Shown here piece after piece: positions 17,882-25,601 of a stretch of DNA of 64,000 bases. Source of the stretch: Keguizhuia sedimenti (GTDB lineage: Bacteria > Pseudomonadota > Gammaproteobacteria > Burkholderiales > Burkholderiaceae_D); assembly GCA_030715135.1 (NCBI GenBank), contig JAUYVH010000001.1:620001-684000 (forward strand). Direction: 5' to 3'. Numbering within the stretch: position 1 is the stretch's first letter; each line of letters opens with the position of its first letter. The translations under genes and the position numbers were made by a program. A model generated the notes under the pieces. That model did no database searches and was not told the origin of the DNA. It was given only the letters and a program-made list of their open reading frames with translations.

Positions 17882-18357
17882 GATCCGTCGCGCCGTTGGC
17901 TCCGCATCATGGTGGTTCGAATGCTTGAAGTGCGTCTTATTGTTCATGTTTTAGTTGGATTCTTATGCAAGGTTTAACTTGCTCGAGCAGCTTGGGGCTT
18001 GCAGGATGCAGAAGCGAAGAACAAAAATTCAGATCTGTTTTTATAGAAGGCAATGTTCGGATTAGAGGTAAATCTTTTGAATACACGCGTGGGATTGGAA
18101 TCTCAACCAACAAGATAACTTCATGGGAGATAATTGACCATGCCTAACATGCCAATGAACCAGGACGGCTACGCCGTCCGTTATCTAAAACGGTAGGCGC
18201 TTTCCATTTGTCCTTCAGTGTCCGCTATGGCCGATAGCAGACCTCAGCTAAAAGGTTGGATTCTTACGATTGCAATAGCGGATATCCCGAAAGCGGCTTT
18301 TTAGAATTGATCGTTTTCAGGATAAAGGCACATCCGATAAGCTGCGCCCAAGTGCAA
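17882..18357. other. Intergenic region with hairpins
   Basis: Nothing convincingly coding. A short hairpin gacggc-tac-gccgtc lies at 18167-18181, and a REP-like palindrome (tgtccgctatgg-ccgatagcagac) at 18219-18242. Confidence 0.4.
18219..18242. repeat. REP-like palindrome, third copy
   Basis: tgtccgctatgg (18219-18230) is followed by ccgatagcagac (18231-18242); the two halves pair almost perfectly, making this the most symmetric member of the family. Confidence 0.6.
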
Positions 18358-19245
18358 TCATCCCAGCGGAGAAGCCGGTGTGTGACCAGGGAAGAATTCA
18401 AGCATCAGGAATTGCTCGAGTTCTTTACTGTCCTGCGGCCTGGCGCTTAAGGTGATGGGCTTTCCAAGACGTTGGGACTGCCAGAGAAAATCTCCTTTTT
18501 TCTCTTCGCGAATGATGTCGATCACCTTCTTGATCATTGCAGTCTGAATATCGGCATAGGATCCCTGGTCCACCGTGATGAGCCGCGTGGAATTTCTGCG
18601 CGACCTTTCGCTCCATCCGTAAAACACGAATTCCGCATCGCGGTAGCCGATCCTCTTTATCTGGAAAACCCCTCCGACCTTGTCCTTGTTTCCTCGGGCG
18701 CGATTCATCGAGAATTCGATGTTGGCCATGGCAACGCTGTTGTCGTTTTCCGACGCTTCCTGGGTGGATTCTGCCTCGACCGGCTCGGGCGAGCCCAGTT
18801 CATCCACTTGTTGCCTGCGTTTGCGCGCCGCTTCCAGATGCTCGGAAAAGTCCTGCTCCGGTGGCGGCATGCTGCGTTCTGCCTTGGGTAAAGATGGCGT
18901 GACGCTGGCGGCGGCCGTCTTGCTTTCAGCCGGTGCCGGCCTCCTGTTCTGCTTCCTGATTGCAGGAGCGGGAGAGGATTTTTTCCTCGGCACAACCGGC
19001 GCGGCCTGCGCCAGGTTGGGCGCTTGTGCCTGCGGGGGAGGTGCCGATTGTGCGGCGGGCACGGGCGGCAGTATGCTGACCGCAATCCTGTTCCCGGTCT
19101 GGTCGCCGGCCGGTTGCATGTCCATGGCAGCCTGATGCAGCACCAGCCACAAGGCAATGCCATGGATCAGCAGGGAAGCCGTTAAACCGATCAGCATGGA
19201 TGCGGGTTTTGTGGCATCGCGCTTTTTGAAGATTCCTGTTGTCAC
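18358..19245 (-). CDS. TonB-like or periplasm-spanning hypothetical protein
   Basis: A 295-residue protein with one N-terminal transmembrane helix (MLIGLTASLLIHGIALWLVL, about 17-36), a long Pro/Ala/Gln-rich periplasmic linker (about 45-130), a charged coiled region, and a C-terminal folded domain (FQIKRIGYRDAEFVFYGW...). The design, with short cytoplasmic tail, TM and proline-rich spacer, resembles TonB-type energy transducers, but the C-terminal domain is not recognisably TonB and no ExbBD lies nearby. Function unassigned. Confidence 0.7.
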   Translation of the reverse strand: MTTGIFKKRDATKPASMLIGLTASLLIHGIALWLVLHQAAMDMQPAGDQTGNRIAVSILPPVPAAQSAPPPQAQAPNLAQAAPVVPRKKSSPAPAIRKQNRRPAPAESKTAAASVTPSLPKAERSMPPPEQDFSEHLEAARKRRQQVDELGSPEPVEAESTQEASENDNSVAMANIEFSMNRARGNKDKVGGVFQIKRIGYRDAEFVFYGWSERSRRNSTRLITVDQGSYADIQTAMIKKVIDIIREEKKGDFLWQSQRLGKPITLSARPQDSKELEQFLMLEFFPGHTPASPLG

Positions 19246-19363
19246 TCTGCAAATGGGTTTGAATAAACTAACATCTACACGACGGTGCAGTTTTTTGCGA
19301 AACTCTACACCTATTCAAGCATACAAGTAGCGTAGACAACTTTAGGTACGAAGGGAGTGCACC

Positions 19364-19645
19364 ATGGAAATGAAAAAGATCAATGCCGGGAAACTACGTG
19401 CTATTGGCTATGACGCGCGCGAACGGGCCTTGCGGGTGGAATTCGAAGACGGGACGGCCATCGATTATTCCGGGGTCGGGTCCGAGGTGTGGCGCAGGTT
19501 GTCCACGTCCGGCTCGGCGTGGAGCTACTACCGCGACAATATCGAGGAAGAATTCTCGGGCGTTCGCAGCAGGGTCAAACCCAAGGGAAATACGCAGCAG
19601 CTCGAGGATCTGTTCAAGGCGCAGGGTGACGAGCCGAGCACTTAG
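19364..19645 (+). CDS. KTSC domain protein
   Basis: A 93-residue protein with the KTSC-type pattern: IGYDARERALRVEFEDG, then IDYSGVGSEVWRRL and a SAWSYYRDNI segment. KTSC proteins are small and sometimes found with nucleic-acid enzymes; the molecular function is unknown. The ATG at 19364 has GGAG upstream. Confidence 0.8.
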   Translation: MEMKKINAGKLRAIGYDARERALRVEFEDGTAIDYSGVGSEVWRRLSTSGSAWSYYRDNIEEEFSGVRSRVKPKGNTQQLEDLFKAQGDEPST

Positions 19646-19756
19646 CCGCCTATCACCCGGTCGACGTACCCAATCCACCAAGCTGCCGGCAATTTCTTTG
19701 AAGGGATCTGGCGGTTCAGACTAGAATATGCGCTTTTTGTTAACGAAGGAAAGTGC

Positions 19757-20041
19757 ATGACCAAAACTGAAGTAGTCGAACAAATCGCCGCATCCAATGA
19801 TCTGTCCAAGGCGCAGGCTAGCCGCGTGCTCAATGATGTCATCGAAATTATTCAGGGCTCGTTGAAAAAAGACGGTCGTTTTTCCTTGCCGGGCATCGGG
19901 ACGTTCACCGTGGGCAAGCGTGCAGCGCGCAAGGGAAGAAATCCGGCAACCGGTGAAACGATCAAGATCAAGGCAACGAAAGTCGCTCGTTTCAAGGCTG
20001 CACCGGCACTGAAAGAAGCTGCCAACAAGTTCAAGGGCTAA
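19757..20041 (+). CDS. HU-family DNA-binding protein
   Basis: A 94-residue nucleoid protein. It has the N-terminal helices (MTKTEVVEQIAASNDLSKAQ), GIGTFTVGKRAARKGRNPAT (the beta arm with the RNPxTG motif) and the C-terminal helix, all in canonical order and length. It binds and bends DNA without strong sequence preference. A ribosome binding site (GAAGGAAA) and a strong terminator at 20073 frame a monocistronic gene. Confidence 0.95.
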   Translation: MTKTEVVEQIAASNDLSKAQASRVLNDVIEIIQGSLKKDGRFSLPGIGTFTVGKRAARKGRNPATGETIKIKATKVARFKAAPALKEAANKFKG

Positions 20042-20072
20042 TACGCCCCATCGGCAATACCGATAGAGATAT

Positions 20073-20104
20073 AAAAAGGCTTGCCCGGCTCGGCAAGCCT
20101 TTTT
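20073..20104 (+). terminator. Rho-independent terminator after HU
   Basis: Stem aaaaaggcttgcc / ggcaagccttttt around a short cggctc loop; it ends in a T-run and starts 32 bp after the HU stop. Confidence 0.9.
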
Positions 20105-20132
20105 CATCTCGTAACACTACTTTCTTCTGACA

Positions 20133-20441
20133 CTACTTTTTCTGCAGTTTCGCCGTCCCGCATGCGCCGGCAACATAAGCTGCCGTTCGCGCGTCAGCAC
20201 AGGCGTTGCACGCATTGCTAAACGTCTGGTATTGGGTTGCGGGACATGGCGTTGTAATGCATTGCACACCGGTCAGAACCGCTCCGCAAACCGGCTCGTA
20301 TACTTGAGCGCACATTTGCGGCCGCGGCGTGGCACACTCCGTCATAGGGAGAGGAGGCGGACCTTCCTGCGTGGTTGCGCATCCCATGAGCAGAATGGAT
20401 ATGAGCTGCAGGAAGGAAGAAGTGAACAGCTTTGTTTGCAT
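20133..20441 (-). CDS. Lipoprotein with Kazal-like protease-inhibitor domain
   Basis: A 102-residue precursor with a lipoprotein signal (SILLMGC, lipidated Cys near 20). The mature part is cysteine-rich and follows the Kazal pattern: VYEPVCG, then TFSNACNACADA and a final Cys (VAGAC). An inserted loop with two additional cysteines lies between the PVCG and TFSN elements. Bacterial Kazal-like domains may inhibit external serine proteases; activity here is inferred. It is convergent with HU. Confidence 0.78.
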   Translation of the reverse strand: MQTKLFTSSFLQLISILLMGCATTQEGPPPLPMTECATPRPQMCAQVYEPVCGAVLTGVQCITTPCPATQYQTFSNACNACADARTAAYVAGACGTAKLQKK

Positions 20442-20505
20442 GACTGGTATTGAGGATGATTTGCGAAACGTATCGGTATGATGCGCTGGCCTTCACATGG
20501 CGCCG

Positions 20506-21723
20506 TCAGCTTGCTTTCCGCGGATGAGGGTGCGCTTCAAAAAAACGAAGCATTTCTTCCGATGCATCCGGCCCCTTGGGATCGGTATAGGAACCGCGTT
20601 TTGAACCTCCGGACCAGGCGTGACCGGCTCCGTGAATCGTCCAGTATTCGGCAACCGGCATCCTGGCATGGTCATAATAAATCGTCTGGATGTACGACCT
20701 TCCACCCGCCACCTTTCCCTGCTTGACTTGTGCGGCGTGAGCCAGATGCCCGTTCTGAAGAACGTCTGCAGTAGTATTCATGCATTGCGCCAGCGTGCGT
20801 ATGCCATTGTCCGGGTGGACCGTATGATCACGTTCCCCGTGAAAGACAATCGCCGGGACCACGTGACAGGCAGGATTTTTCCTGATGGTTTTGCCGCCAC
20901 CTTTCATTGCCTGAAACGCGGAGGGTACGTCATGTGCGGAACCGACCGGCAAGCCGGAATGAATGCCGACTGCCGCATAAAGCTCCGGATAGGCTGACGC
21001 CACGATCGCGGCCATCGCCGCACCGGCGGATAAGCCGGCGATGAATACCCGGTCCGGATCGACACGGTATTCGTGCATTACCTTGCGCGTTATGTCGGCG
21101 ATGATCGATGGTTCGGTGCCTTCCCTCGCTTGATCCGAAGGATGAAACCATTGCCAGCAATTCGAACTGTTTGCTGCTTTCACCTGGGCCGGATATACAA
21201 CGAAGCAATTATATTTTTCCGCCACGTGGTTCATCTTCGTGCCCGCGGCAAAGTCGTCGGGATTTTGCTTGCACCCGTGCAGCATCACAATCATTGGCAA
21301 TGCCTCGCCTTTGTAAGCACTGGGAATATAAAGCTTGTATGAACGCGTTCCTGCCTGGTTCGTGCACGAGGCAGACAGGAATCGGCCCGGCGTTTGGGTC
21401 TGATGATCCGCATGCGGGTCTGCTTCCTTGAACGCCGGTTGCCGCAGTGTTTCGAGCGGGTTTTCCCATGTGATATCCGTTACGTCGGGCCATTGCTTTG
21501 AAAATGAGCGGGGCGTGAAACCCGAAGAGTGCGCTTCCTTATGGCGGCTGGGCGTGGGATTGATATCAACGATATCCGGGGCGCCGGGATCACGCTCCTC
21601 TTTTTGTTCGCCATCGCCTAGCAAGGCGCGCTGTATCGCTTTTGTTGCTGCCTGTGGGCCACCGGATTGCAAAAGCTGGGTCGCTTCACGCATCGTCTCC
21701 AGGAATTTTTCATTCAGTTTCAT
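20506..21723 (-). CDS. PHB depolymerase-family esterase
   Basis: A 405-residue alpha/beta hydrolase of the extracellular PHB-depolymerase-like esterase family. The catalytic serine is in GLSAGAAM (Ser232), the oxyanion-hole strand is MIVMLHGCKQNP (about 145-156), and the histidine is probably the one in IHGAGHAWSG near the C-terminus. The catalytic domain starts near 115; the first 110 residues are a low-complexity leader with no classical signal peptide. It probably cleaves short polyester or acyl esters. The ribbon-helix-helix gene just upstream on the same strand suggests an operon. Confidence 0.85.
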   Translation of the reverse strand: MKLNEKFLETMREATQLLQSGGPQAATKAIQRALLGDGEQKEERDPGAPDIVDINPTPSRHKEAHSSGFTPRSFSKQWPDVTDITWENPLETLRQPAFKEADPHADHQTQTPGRFLSASCTNQAGTRSYKLYIPSAYKGEALPMIVMLHGCKQNPDDFAAGTKMNHVAEKYNCFVVYPAQVKAANSSNCWQWFHPSDQAREGTEPSIIADITRKVMHEYRVDPDRVFIAGLSAGAAMAAIVASAYPELYAAVGIHSGLPVGSAHDVPSAFQAMKGGGKTIRKNPACHVVPAIVFHGERDHTVHPDNGIRTLAQCMNTTADVLQNGHLAHAAQVKQGKVAGGRSYIQTIYYDHARMPVAEYWTIHGAGHAWSGGSKRGSYTDPKGPDASEEMLRFFEAHPHPRKAS

Positions 21724-21744
21724 GATGTACTTTCAAGTTAGTGA

Positions 21745-22158
21745 TTACCGGATCCGTCCTGCCAACGCGGCTTTCACAGCGGGGCTGGCATGCAAAGCAC
21801 CCAGAACGGTAATGCCGTCAATTGTTTCGAGTGCCAGTTCAGGCGTCACATCGTTGCCAATGCTCACCAGGCCAAGCACCTGTATCTGCAATTTATCTCC
21901 GGTTCGCTTTATGGCTTCCAGGTCGGTGCGCGAAAAATGCTGCAGGCCAAGTACCAGGCTTTTTCTTGTTACCGCCTGTCTGATTACATCGTTGTGCGCG
22001 CTGAGCTGGTTACGAATGGCCGTGCGGATCAAATCCGTACGGTTAGAGTAAAAGCCTTCTTGCACCAGGAGATCAATTTGCCCAAGGTCGACCGGCCCAA
22101 GATTGATGGTGATCTTTTCCGTGTCGCCAGCCTTTGTCCGTAGTTCCTGGTCTTTCAT
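21745..22158 (-). CDS. Ribbon-helix-helix (CopG/NikR-like) transcriptional regulator
   Basis: A 137-residue protein whose N-terminal part ITINLGPVDLGQIDLLVQEG followed by NRTDLIRTAIRNQL is a ribbon-helix-helix DNA-binding domain. A C-terminal region of about 70 residues may sense a ligand. It is 21 bp upstream of the esterase gene and in the same direction, so it may regulate the esterase or its own operon. Confidence 0.8.
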   Translation of the reverse strand: MKDQELRTKAGDTEKITINLGPVDLGQIDLLVQEGFYSNRTDLIRTAIRNQLSAHNDVIRQAVTRKSLVLGLQHFSRTDLEAIKRTGDKLQIQVLGLVSIGNDVTPELALETIDGITVLGALHASPAVKAALAGRIR

Positions 22159-22411
22159 AGTCTTTCCCTCGGGTTAAACCATCCTATATACATCCTGTGA
22201 CCATCCATATGGATGGTAGGTTCCGAAATTTGAGAAATAATTCCCGGAAGAAAAGCTGTGTTTGCTGTTGTGCTGGCTAAATCCCTGGTAAATGCCTGAG
22301 CCATAGGAATTGAACAAAAAGTCTGCATCCGGGAGCCAAGTGCTTAGTCGCAGGATTTTGGGACCAACCCTACAAAACAGTTGTTGATATGCCAATTTCT
22401 AAGAAGTGAGC

Positions 22412-22675
22412 ATGGACAAACGGAATCTGCCGACACAATCAAACTATGACCCAAACAACTTACTCAGTACCATGACCGGGAGATTGCGATTAAGAAACGA
22501 TGCTGCGTTAAGCCGGGCCCTGGAAGTTTCTCCTCCCGTCATCAGCAAAATCCGGCACAAAAGATCGCCGCTCGGCGCTTCTGTACTGATTCGCATGCAT
22601 GAGGTATCTGGCCTGAGTATCCGTGAACTACATGAACTGATGGGAGGACCGTCGCCGGAATTACCGGTTGAGTGA
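22412..22675 (+). CDS. Small helix-turn-helix protein
   Basis: An 87-residue protein. The core LRNDAALSRALEVSPPVISKIRHKR reads as a lambda-repressor/XRE-type helix-turn-helix, followed by a MHEVSGLSIRELHELMG helix typical of such proteins. The ATG at 22412 is used; a GTG two codons earlier is possible. It is likely a DNA-binding regulator and is followed by iteron-like repeats and a ParB-like gene. Confidence 0.7.
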   Translation: MDKRNLPTQSNYDPNNLLSTMTGRLRLRNDAALSRALEVSPPVISKIRHKRSPLGASVLIRMHEVSGLSIRELHELMGGPSPELPVE

Positions 22676-22888
22676 CTTTGCCGGGAAATCTACAATCAGG
22701 AGTTAACTGGGGCAGATGTGACAATGCCTGGATAAGAACCTGGCTGCAGACTGCGGCCTCTGCAGTCTGCTGTTTTCCCCCACGCAGGTTTTTAGCCGTG
22801 ACTATCAAGCGAGAGGGCCAACAGACTGCTCGGCACGTGATCCGCTTCTGGCAATTTTCGGGTGTCCAGCATACGAGAGGAGCGAATA

Positions 22889-22916
22889 GATAAGCGCTTA
22901 AAGATAAGCGCTTAAA
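22889..22916. repeat. Tandem 14-bp iteron-like repeat
   Basis: Two perfect adjacent copies of gataagcgcttaaa (22889-22902 and 22903-22916), each with an internal palindrome aagcgctt. They lie about 75 bp upstream of the ParB-like gene and could be its operator or binding site. Confidence 0.6.
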
Positions 22917-22940
22917 GGTCACCGTATTTCTGAGCACCAT

Positions 22941-22982
22941 AAAACGGCTGCAATGTATACACTAGCGGCTGCCGTTTTATTT
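22941..22982 (+). promoter_or_regulatory. Hairpin just upstream of the ParB-like gene
   Basis: aaaacggctgc and gcggctgccgtttta are near-complementary arms around gtatacac, ending 10 bp before the ATG at 22992. It resembles a terminator or attenuator, but it would sit in the leader of the downstream gene. Confidence 0.4.
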
Positions 22983-22991
22983 TGCCTGAAC

Positions 22992-23795
22992 ATGACCATT
23001 ACCATCAACGAAGATCTCCGTTCCTATATCGACCCGCTCACCGAAGATGAATATGCCGCGCTCGAACGCAGCCTGCTCAAGGAAGGCTGCCGCGATGCCC
23101 TGGTGCTGTGGGGGGAGCTTCTGGTCGATGGACACAACCGTTACAGCATTTGCCAAAAGCATGGCATCCCTTTCAATACCGTTCAGAACGACTCGTTCCA
23201 ATCCATCGATGATGTCTATCTCTGGATGATCGACAATCATCTCGGCCGGCGCAGCGTATCGGATTTTCAGCGGGGCGTGCTTGCACTGCGCAAGAAGGAA
23301 ATCCTGTCGATGCGCGTGGCGCCGGTAAAAGCGCCGCCTGCTGAAAAAAGCGGCGTTGATGCCGCCACCAAAACTGAAGCTGCTCCACCGCTCACCCGGG
23401 AAGCGGTTGCGCGTGCAGCGCGTGTAAGCAGCGCAACGCTGGGGCATATTGAAAAAATCAAGAAGGCTGCGGTGCCGGAGCTGGTCAGTGCGGTCAGGGA
23501 AGGGGTCATTTCCATCAATGCCGCCGCTGCGGTCGCGTCCTTGCCGAGCGAAAAGCAGGCAGCCGCCGTGGCCGGAGGAAAAAAGGAATTGCGTGAAGCG
23601 GCCAGGCAGGTGCGCGAGGCCAAAACGCCGCCCAGGCCGAAACCCGCCCCTCCGCCTGAAGATGCAACGCCCGAGCAACTGGAGATCCACCGCCTGACGA
23701 CATTAGTAGCCGAACTAACGGAAGAGCGTGATCAACTGAAGAAGAAGGTGCAGCACTTGACCATTGCGCTTTCCGAGGCGCGCGGCGGTCAATAA
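22992..23795 (+). CDS. ParB-like plasmid replication/partition-type protein
   Basis: A 267-residue protein. It has a ParB/sulfiredoxin-like N-terminal domain (LTEDEYAALERSLLKEGCRD, then LLVDGHNRYSICQKHGIPF with the conserved DGHNR), a central region with a probable HTH (EAVARAARVSSATLGHIEKI), a Pro/Ala-rich linker, and a C-terminal coiled coil (LEIHRLTTLVAELTEERDQL). The Met at 22992 is used; an earlier ATG at 22953 adds a hydrophobic stretch foreign to the family. There is no ParA partner. Such orphan proteins occur on plasmid-derived islands. Confidence 0.75.
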   Translation: MTITINEDLRSYIDPLTEDEYAALERSLLKEGCRDALVLWGELLVDGHNRYSICQKHGIPFNTVQNDSFQSIDDVYLWMIDNHLGRRSVSDFQRGVLALRKKEILSMRVAPVKAPPAEKSGVDAATKTEAAPPLTREAVARAARVSSATLGHIEKIKKAAVPELVSAVREGVISINAAAAVASLPSEKQAAAVAGGKKELREAARQVREAKTPPRPKPAPPPEDATPEQLEIHRLTTLVAELTEERDQLKKKVQHLTIALSEARGGQ

Positions 23796-23840
23796 TTACT
23801 TCCCGGGCCGGTCGGGCGAATCGCTATGCTTCCTGCTTAC

Positions 23841-24149
23841 TTATGACTTTTTGATCGCTTGGGAGCCGATGATCGGTTCGCTGCCCGTTGCTTTCTGCAT
23901 GGCTTCCATAAACGCGGCCACGGAGTTTGGTTCACCTTTCACGGCGTAGGTTGATTGGCCGCATGCCGGACATTGGCCGGCGAACGCTGCATCAATACCT
24001 CGCAGGCCTTTTGTGTCCAGCAGCTGCACTTCAGTAATTTCAGTCTTGCAGTTATTGCAAATAATATGATCCGGCGTTGATGCGTCAGTTTTTTTCCTGG
24101 CCTGCTGAATACGTTGTTCCAGCGATCCGCGTTGTTTTGCTTGTCCCAC
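23841..24149 (-). CDS. Zinc-ribbon hypothetical protein
   Basis: A 102-residue protein starting MGQAKQRGSLEQRIQQA (a conserved-looking basic N-terminus) and carrying two CxxC pairs, CNNC near 31-34 and CPAC near 60-63, which would form one zinc ribbon. No catalytic domain; possibly nucleic-acid or protein binding. Confidence 0.65.
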   Translation of the reverse strand: MGQAKQRGSLEQRIQQARKKTDASTPDHIICNNCKTEITEVQLLDTKGLRGIDAAFAGQCPACGQSTYAVKGEPNSVAAFMEAMQKATGSEPIIGSQAIKKS

Positions 24150-24162
24150 GATATTTCCTTTG

Positions 24163-24429
24163 TTATTGGCGAACCTGGTTCGCTTCCGGTTTGACCCGTT
24201 TTCGGGCGGCGCGGAATTTCAGGCCGATCAATACGAGCAAGCCGAGCATGATCACCGTTGACAGCGCATTAGCTATCGGCCCTGCTGGAAAGAAAAGTCG
24301 CATCGCACCGCTTACGGACAGTCCGATACCAATCATCAGACCGAGAAAGTCTTTTTTTCTTGCTGCAGATACGAAACAGAAGATTCCTGCCAGGGCAGTA
24401 ATGTAGGGAGCGAGTTCTTGTAGGGTCAT
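24163..24429 (-). CDS. Small membrane protein
   Basis: An 88-residue protein with two or three transmembrane segments (ITALAGIFCFVSAA; GLMIGIGLSVSGAMRLFF; ALSTVIMLGLLVLIGL) and a basic C-terminal tail (FRAARKRVKP). No family recognised. It is 13 bp upstream of the zinc-ribbon gene on the same strand, so probably co-transcribed. Confidence 0.6.
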   Translation of the reverse strand: MTLQELAPYITALAGIFCFVSAARKKDFLGLMIGIGLSVSGAMRLFFPAGPIANALSTVIMLGLLVLIGLKFRAARKRVKPEANQVRQ

Positions 24430-24549
24430 GGTTGTTTACTTCGAAGGTTCAGGCATTCGTCACATCATAATTTAGTTTCCGGATCAAAGCACGCATACCC
24501 TGCGTGCTGCCTGTGCCCTGAAGCCGGAACGGACGAGCAAGGAATCGCC

Positions 24550-24693
24550 TCATGTTTGCTGCTTGATATCGGTTTGCCTGAAATGGGCAGGAATGGATTT
24601 AGTCGATACTTTTGTGGCCGGTTCTCAAGCGCCAATGCCGTGCTGGTTTCTATGTTGATTGCTATGTTGATCGCCAACGCGGGATTTGACTGA
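24550..24693 (+). pseudogene. Fossil of a response-regulator receiver domain
   Basis: The frame from 24550 reads SCLLLDIGLPEMGRNGFSRY, then AVLVSMLIAML and a terminal AGFD before TGA. The receiver of the hybrid kinase at 54344 has the same landmarks in the same order (CLLDIGLPEMDGNTLAR, DAMLIAV, AGFD), so this is a shortened and degraded copy of such a domain. The first third and the C-terminal part of a receiver are missing and internal residues are deleted. Confidence 0.6.
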
Positions 24694-24718
24694 AGGAAGC
24701 GCCGCATCGATCAGCGCT

Positions 24719-24757
24719 TCAGCCTCCCTCAGCCTCCCTCAGCCTCCCTCAGTCTCC
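24719..24757. repeat. Short tandem repeat, 10-bp unit
   Basis: About 3.7 copies of cagcctccct in direct tandem, the last copy diverged. It abuts the end of the RaiA/HPF-like gene (stop at 24749) and so overlaps its 3' end. Confidence 0.75.
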
Positions 24758-25096
24758 AATCCGGAATTTTGCGCGCACTGATTTCAGCACCCGGGAACGC
24801 TTGCATAGCAGGATGCGGTTTGCCCGATGCGCAGCTCTTCTTACCGCCATGTCGATAGCTGCATACATGTCTTGCTGAACATGCTTGACAAGGATTTCAG
24901 GCTGGCCCGGCATGCTTACGGATATCTCACACATCGTTTCACGGCCGCCGGACGGACCATCCAGATCGCACAGGCGTACTGCAATGCTGACGGCTTTTCT
25001 TTTTAAGGCTGAAAAGGCGCAACGTATTTTTGATTTGACGTACTCCTGCAGGGTAGGCTCCATCCAAAATCTATTTGAGGCGAGAAGAATTTGCAC
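24749..25096 (-). CDS. HPF/RaiA-type ribosome hibernation factor homologue
   Basis: A 115-residue protein with the fold pattern of the sigma-54 modulation/YfiA family: LQEYVKSKIRCAFSALKRK (helix 1), strands with MCEISVSMPGQPEILVKHV, then DMYAAIDMAVRRAAHRAN (helix 2) and a basic tail (ILLCKRSRVLKSVRAKF). Family members bind the 30S subunit and promote dimerisation or inactivation under stress. It lacks the C-terminal dimerisation domain of long HPF. Confidence 0.72.
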   Translation of the reverse strand: MQILLASNRFWMEPTLQEYVKSKIRCAFSALKRKAVSIAVRLCDLDGPSGGRETMCEISVSMPGQPEILVKHVQQDMYAAIDMAVRRAAHRANRILLCKRSRVLKSVRAKFRIGD

Positions 25097-25458
25097 GCTG
25101 TACTCCTTTACGTCGCTGATTGAAAAGTAATTGGCATAGGGAGATGCCGCGTCGCCATGTTGTATTTTTTAGCCTAATCGCGATGCGTTATTCTTTGTCA
25201 ATCGGAAAATAATTTCGTTCCATTAACTTTGTAAAAAAAATACCATGCTAGGGTTTGGTATGGTGTGGAGCACTTGTGAGTTGTGCAAACAAGTTTTCTG
25301 CCGTTTTTAGGCAACTGATAGATAAATTTTTCCGGTGTGAACTTTTTCCAAAAAGAAAAGTCATACGGCGTCTGTTTCCTATGTTGCTATTAAAAAATAC
25401 AATAATTTTCGTAAGGAACATTAACAGGGGTTGCAAATGATATAAGCATGGAGGTGTT
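25097..25458. other. AT-rich intergenic region upstream of the Cap15-like module
   Basis: 362 bp without a supported ORF. In particular, no remnant of a CD-NTase is readable on either strand. The AT content is clearly above the neighbourhood, which is common for horizontally acquired modules. Confidence 0.45.
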
Positions 25459-25599
25459 ATGGCAGTCTACTACCAGGGCAGTGTTGAAGGAACCGAGATC
25501 CAAGAAAGATGGCGGACATTCTGGAATGATTGCTTAATCCGTTGGAAGCGACCTGTCAGCAGTCACGAAGAAGCAACTTTGGCTAGATTGGAGGTTTGA
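25459..25599 (+). CDS. 46-residue ORF upstream of the Cap15-like effector
   Basis: Starts MAVYYQGSVEGTEIQERWRT at 25459 behind a GGAGG motif at 25450-25454 (spacing 4) and ends at 25599, two bases before the effector ATG. It is tryptophan-rich (three Trp) and lacks membrane segments. Not recognised. The tight coupling to the effector suggests a functional partner, or it may be the remnant of a longer gene. Confidence 0.55.
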   Translation: MAVYYQGSVEGTEIQERWRTFWNDCLIRWKRPVSSHEEATLARLEV

Positions 25600-25601
25600 C
25601 C

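Noticed and set aside
22174-22395. 73-codon minus-strand frame upstream of the HTH gene
   Set aside because: No ribosome binding site or recognisable domain, and it occupies the divergent promoter gap.
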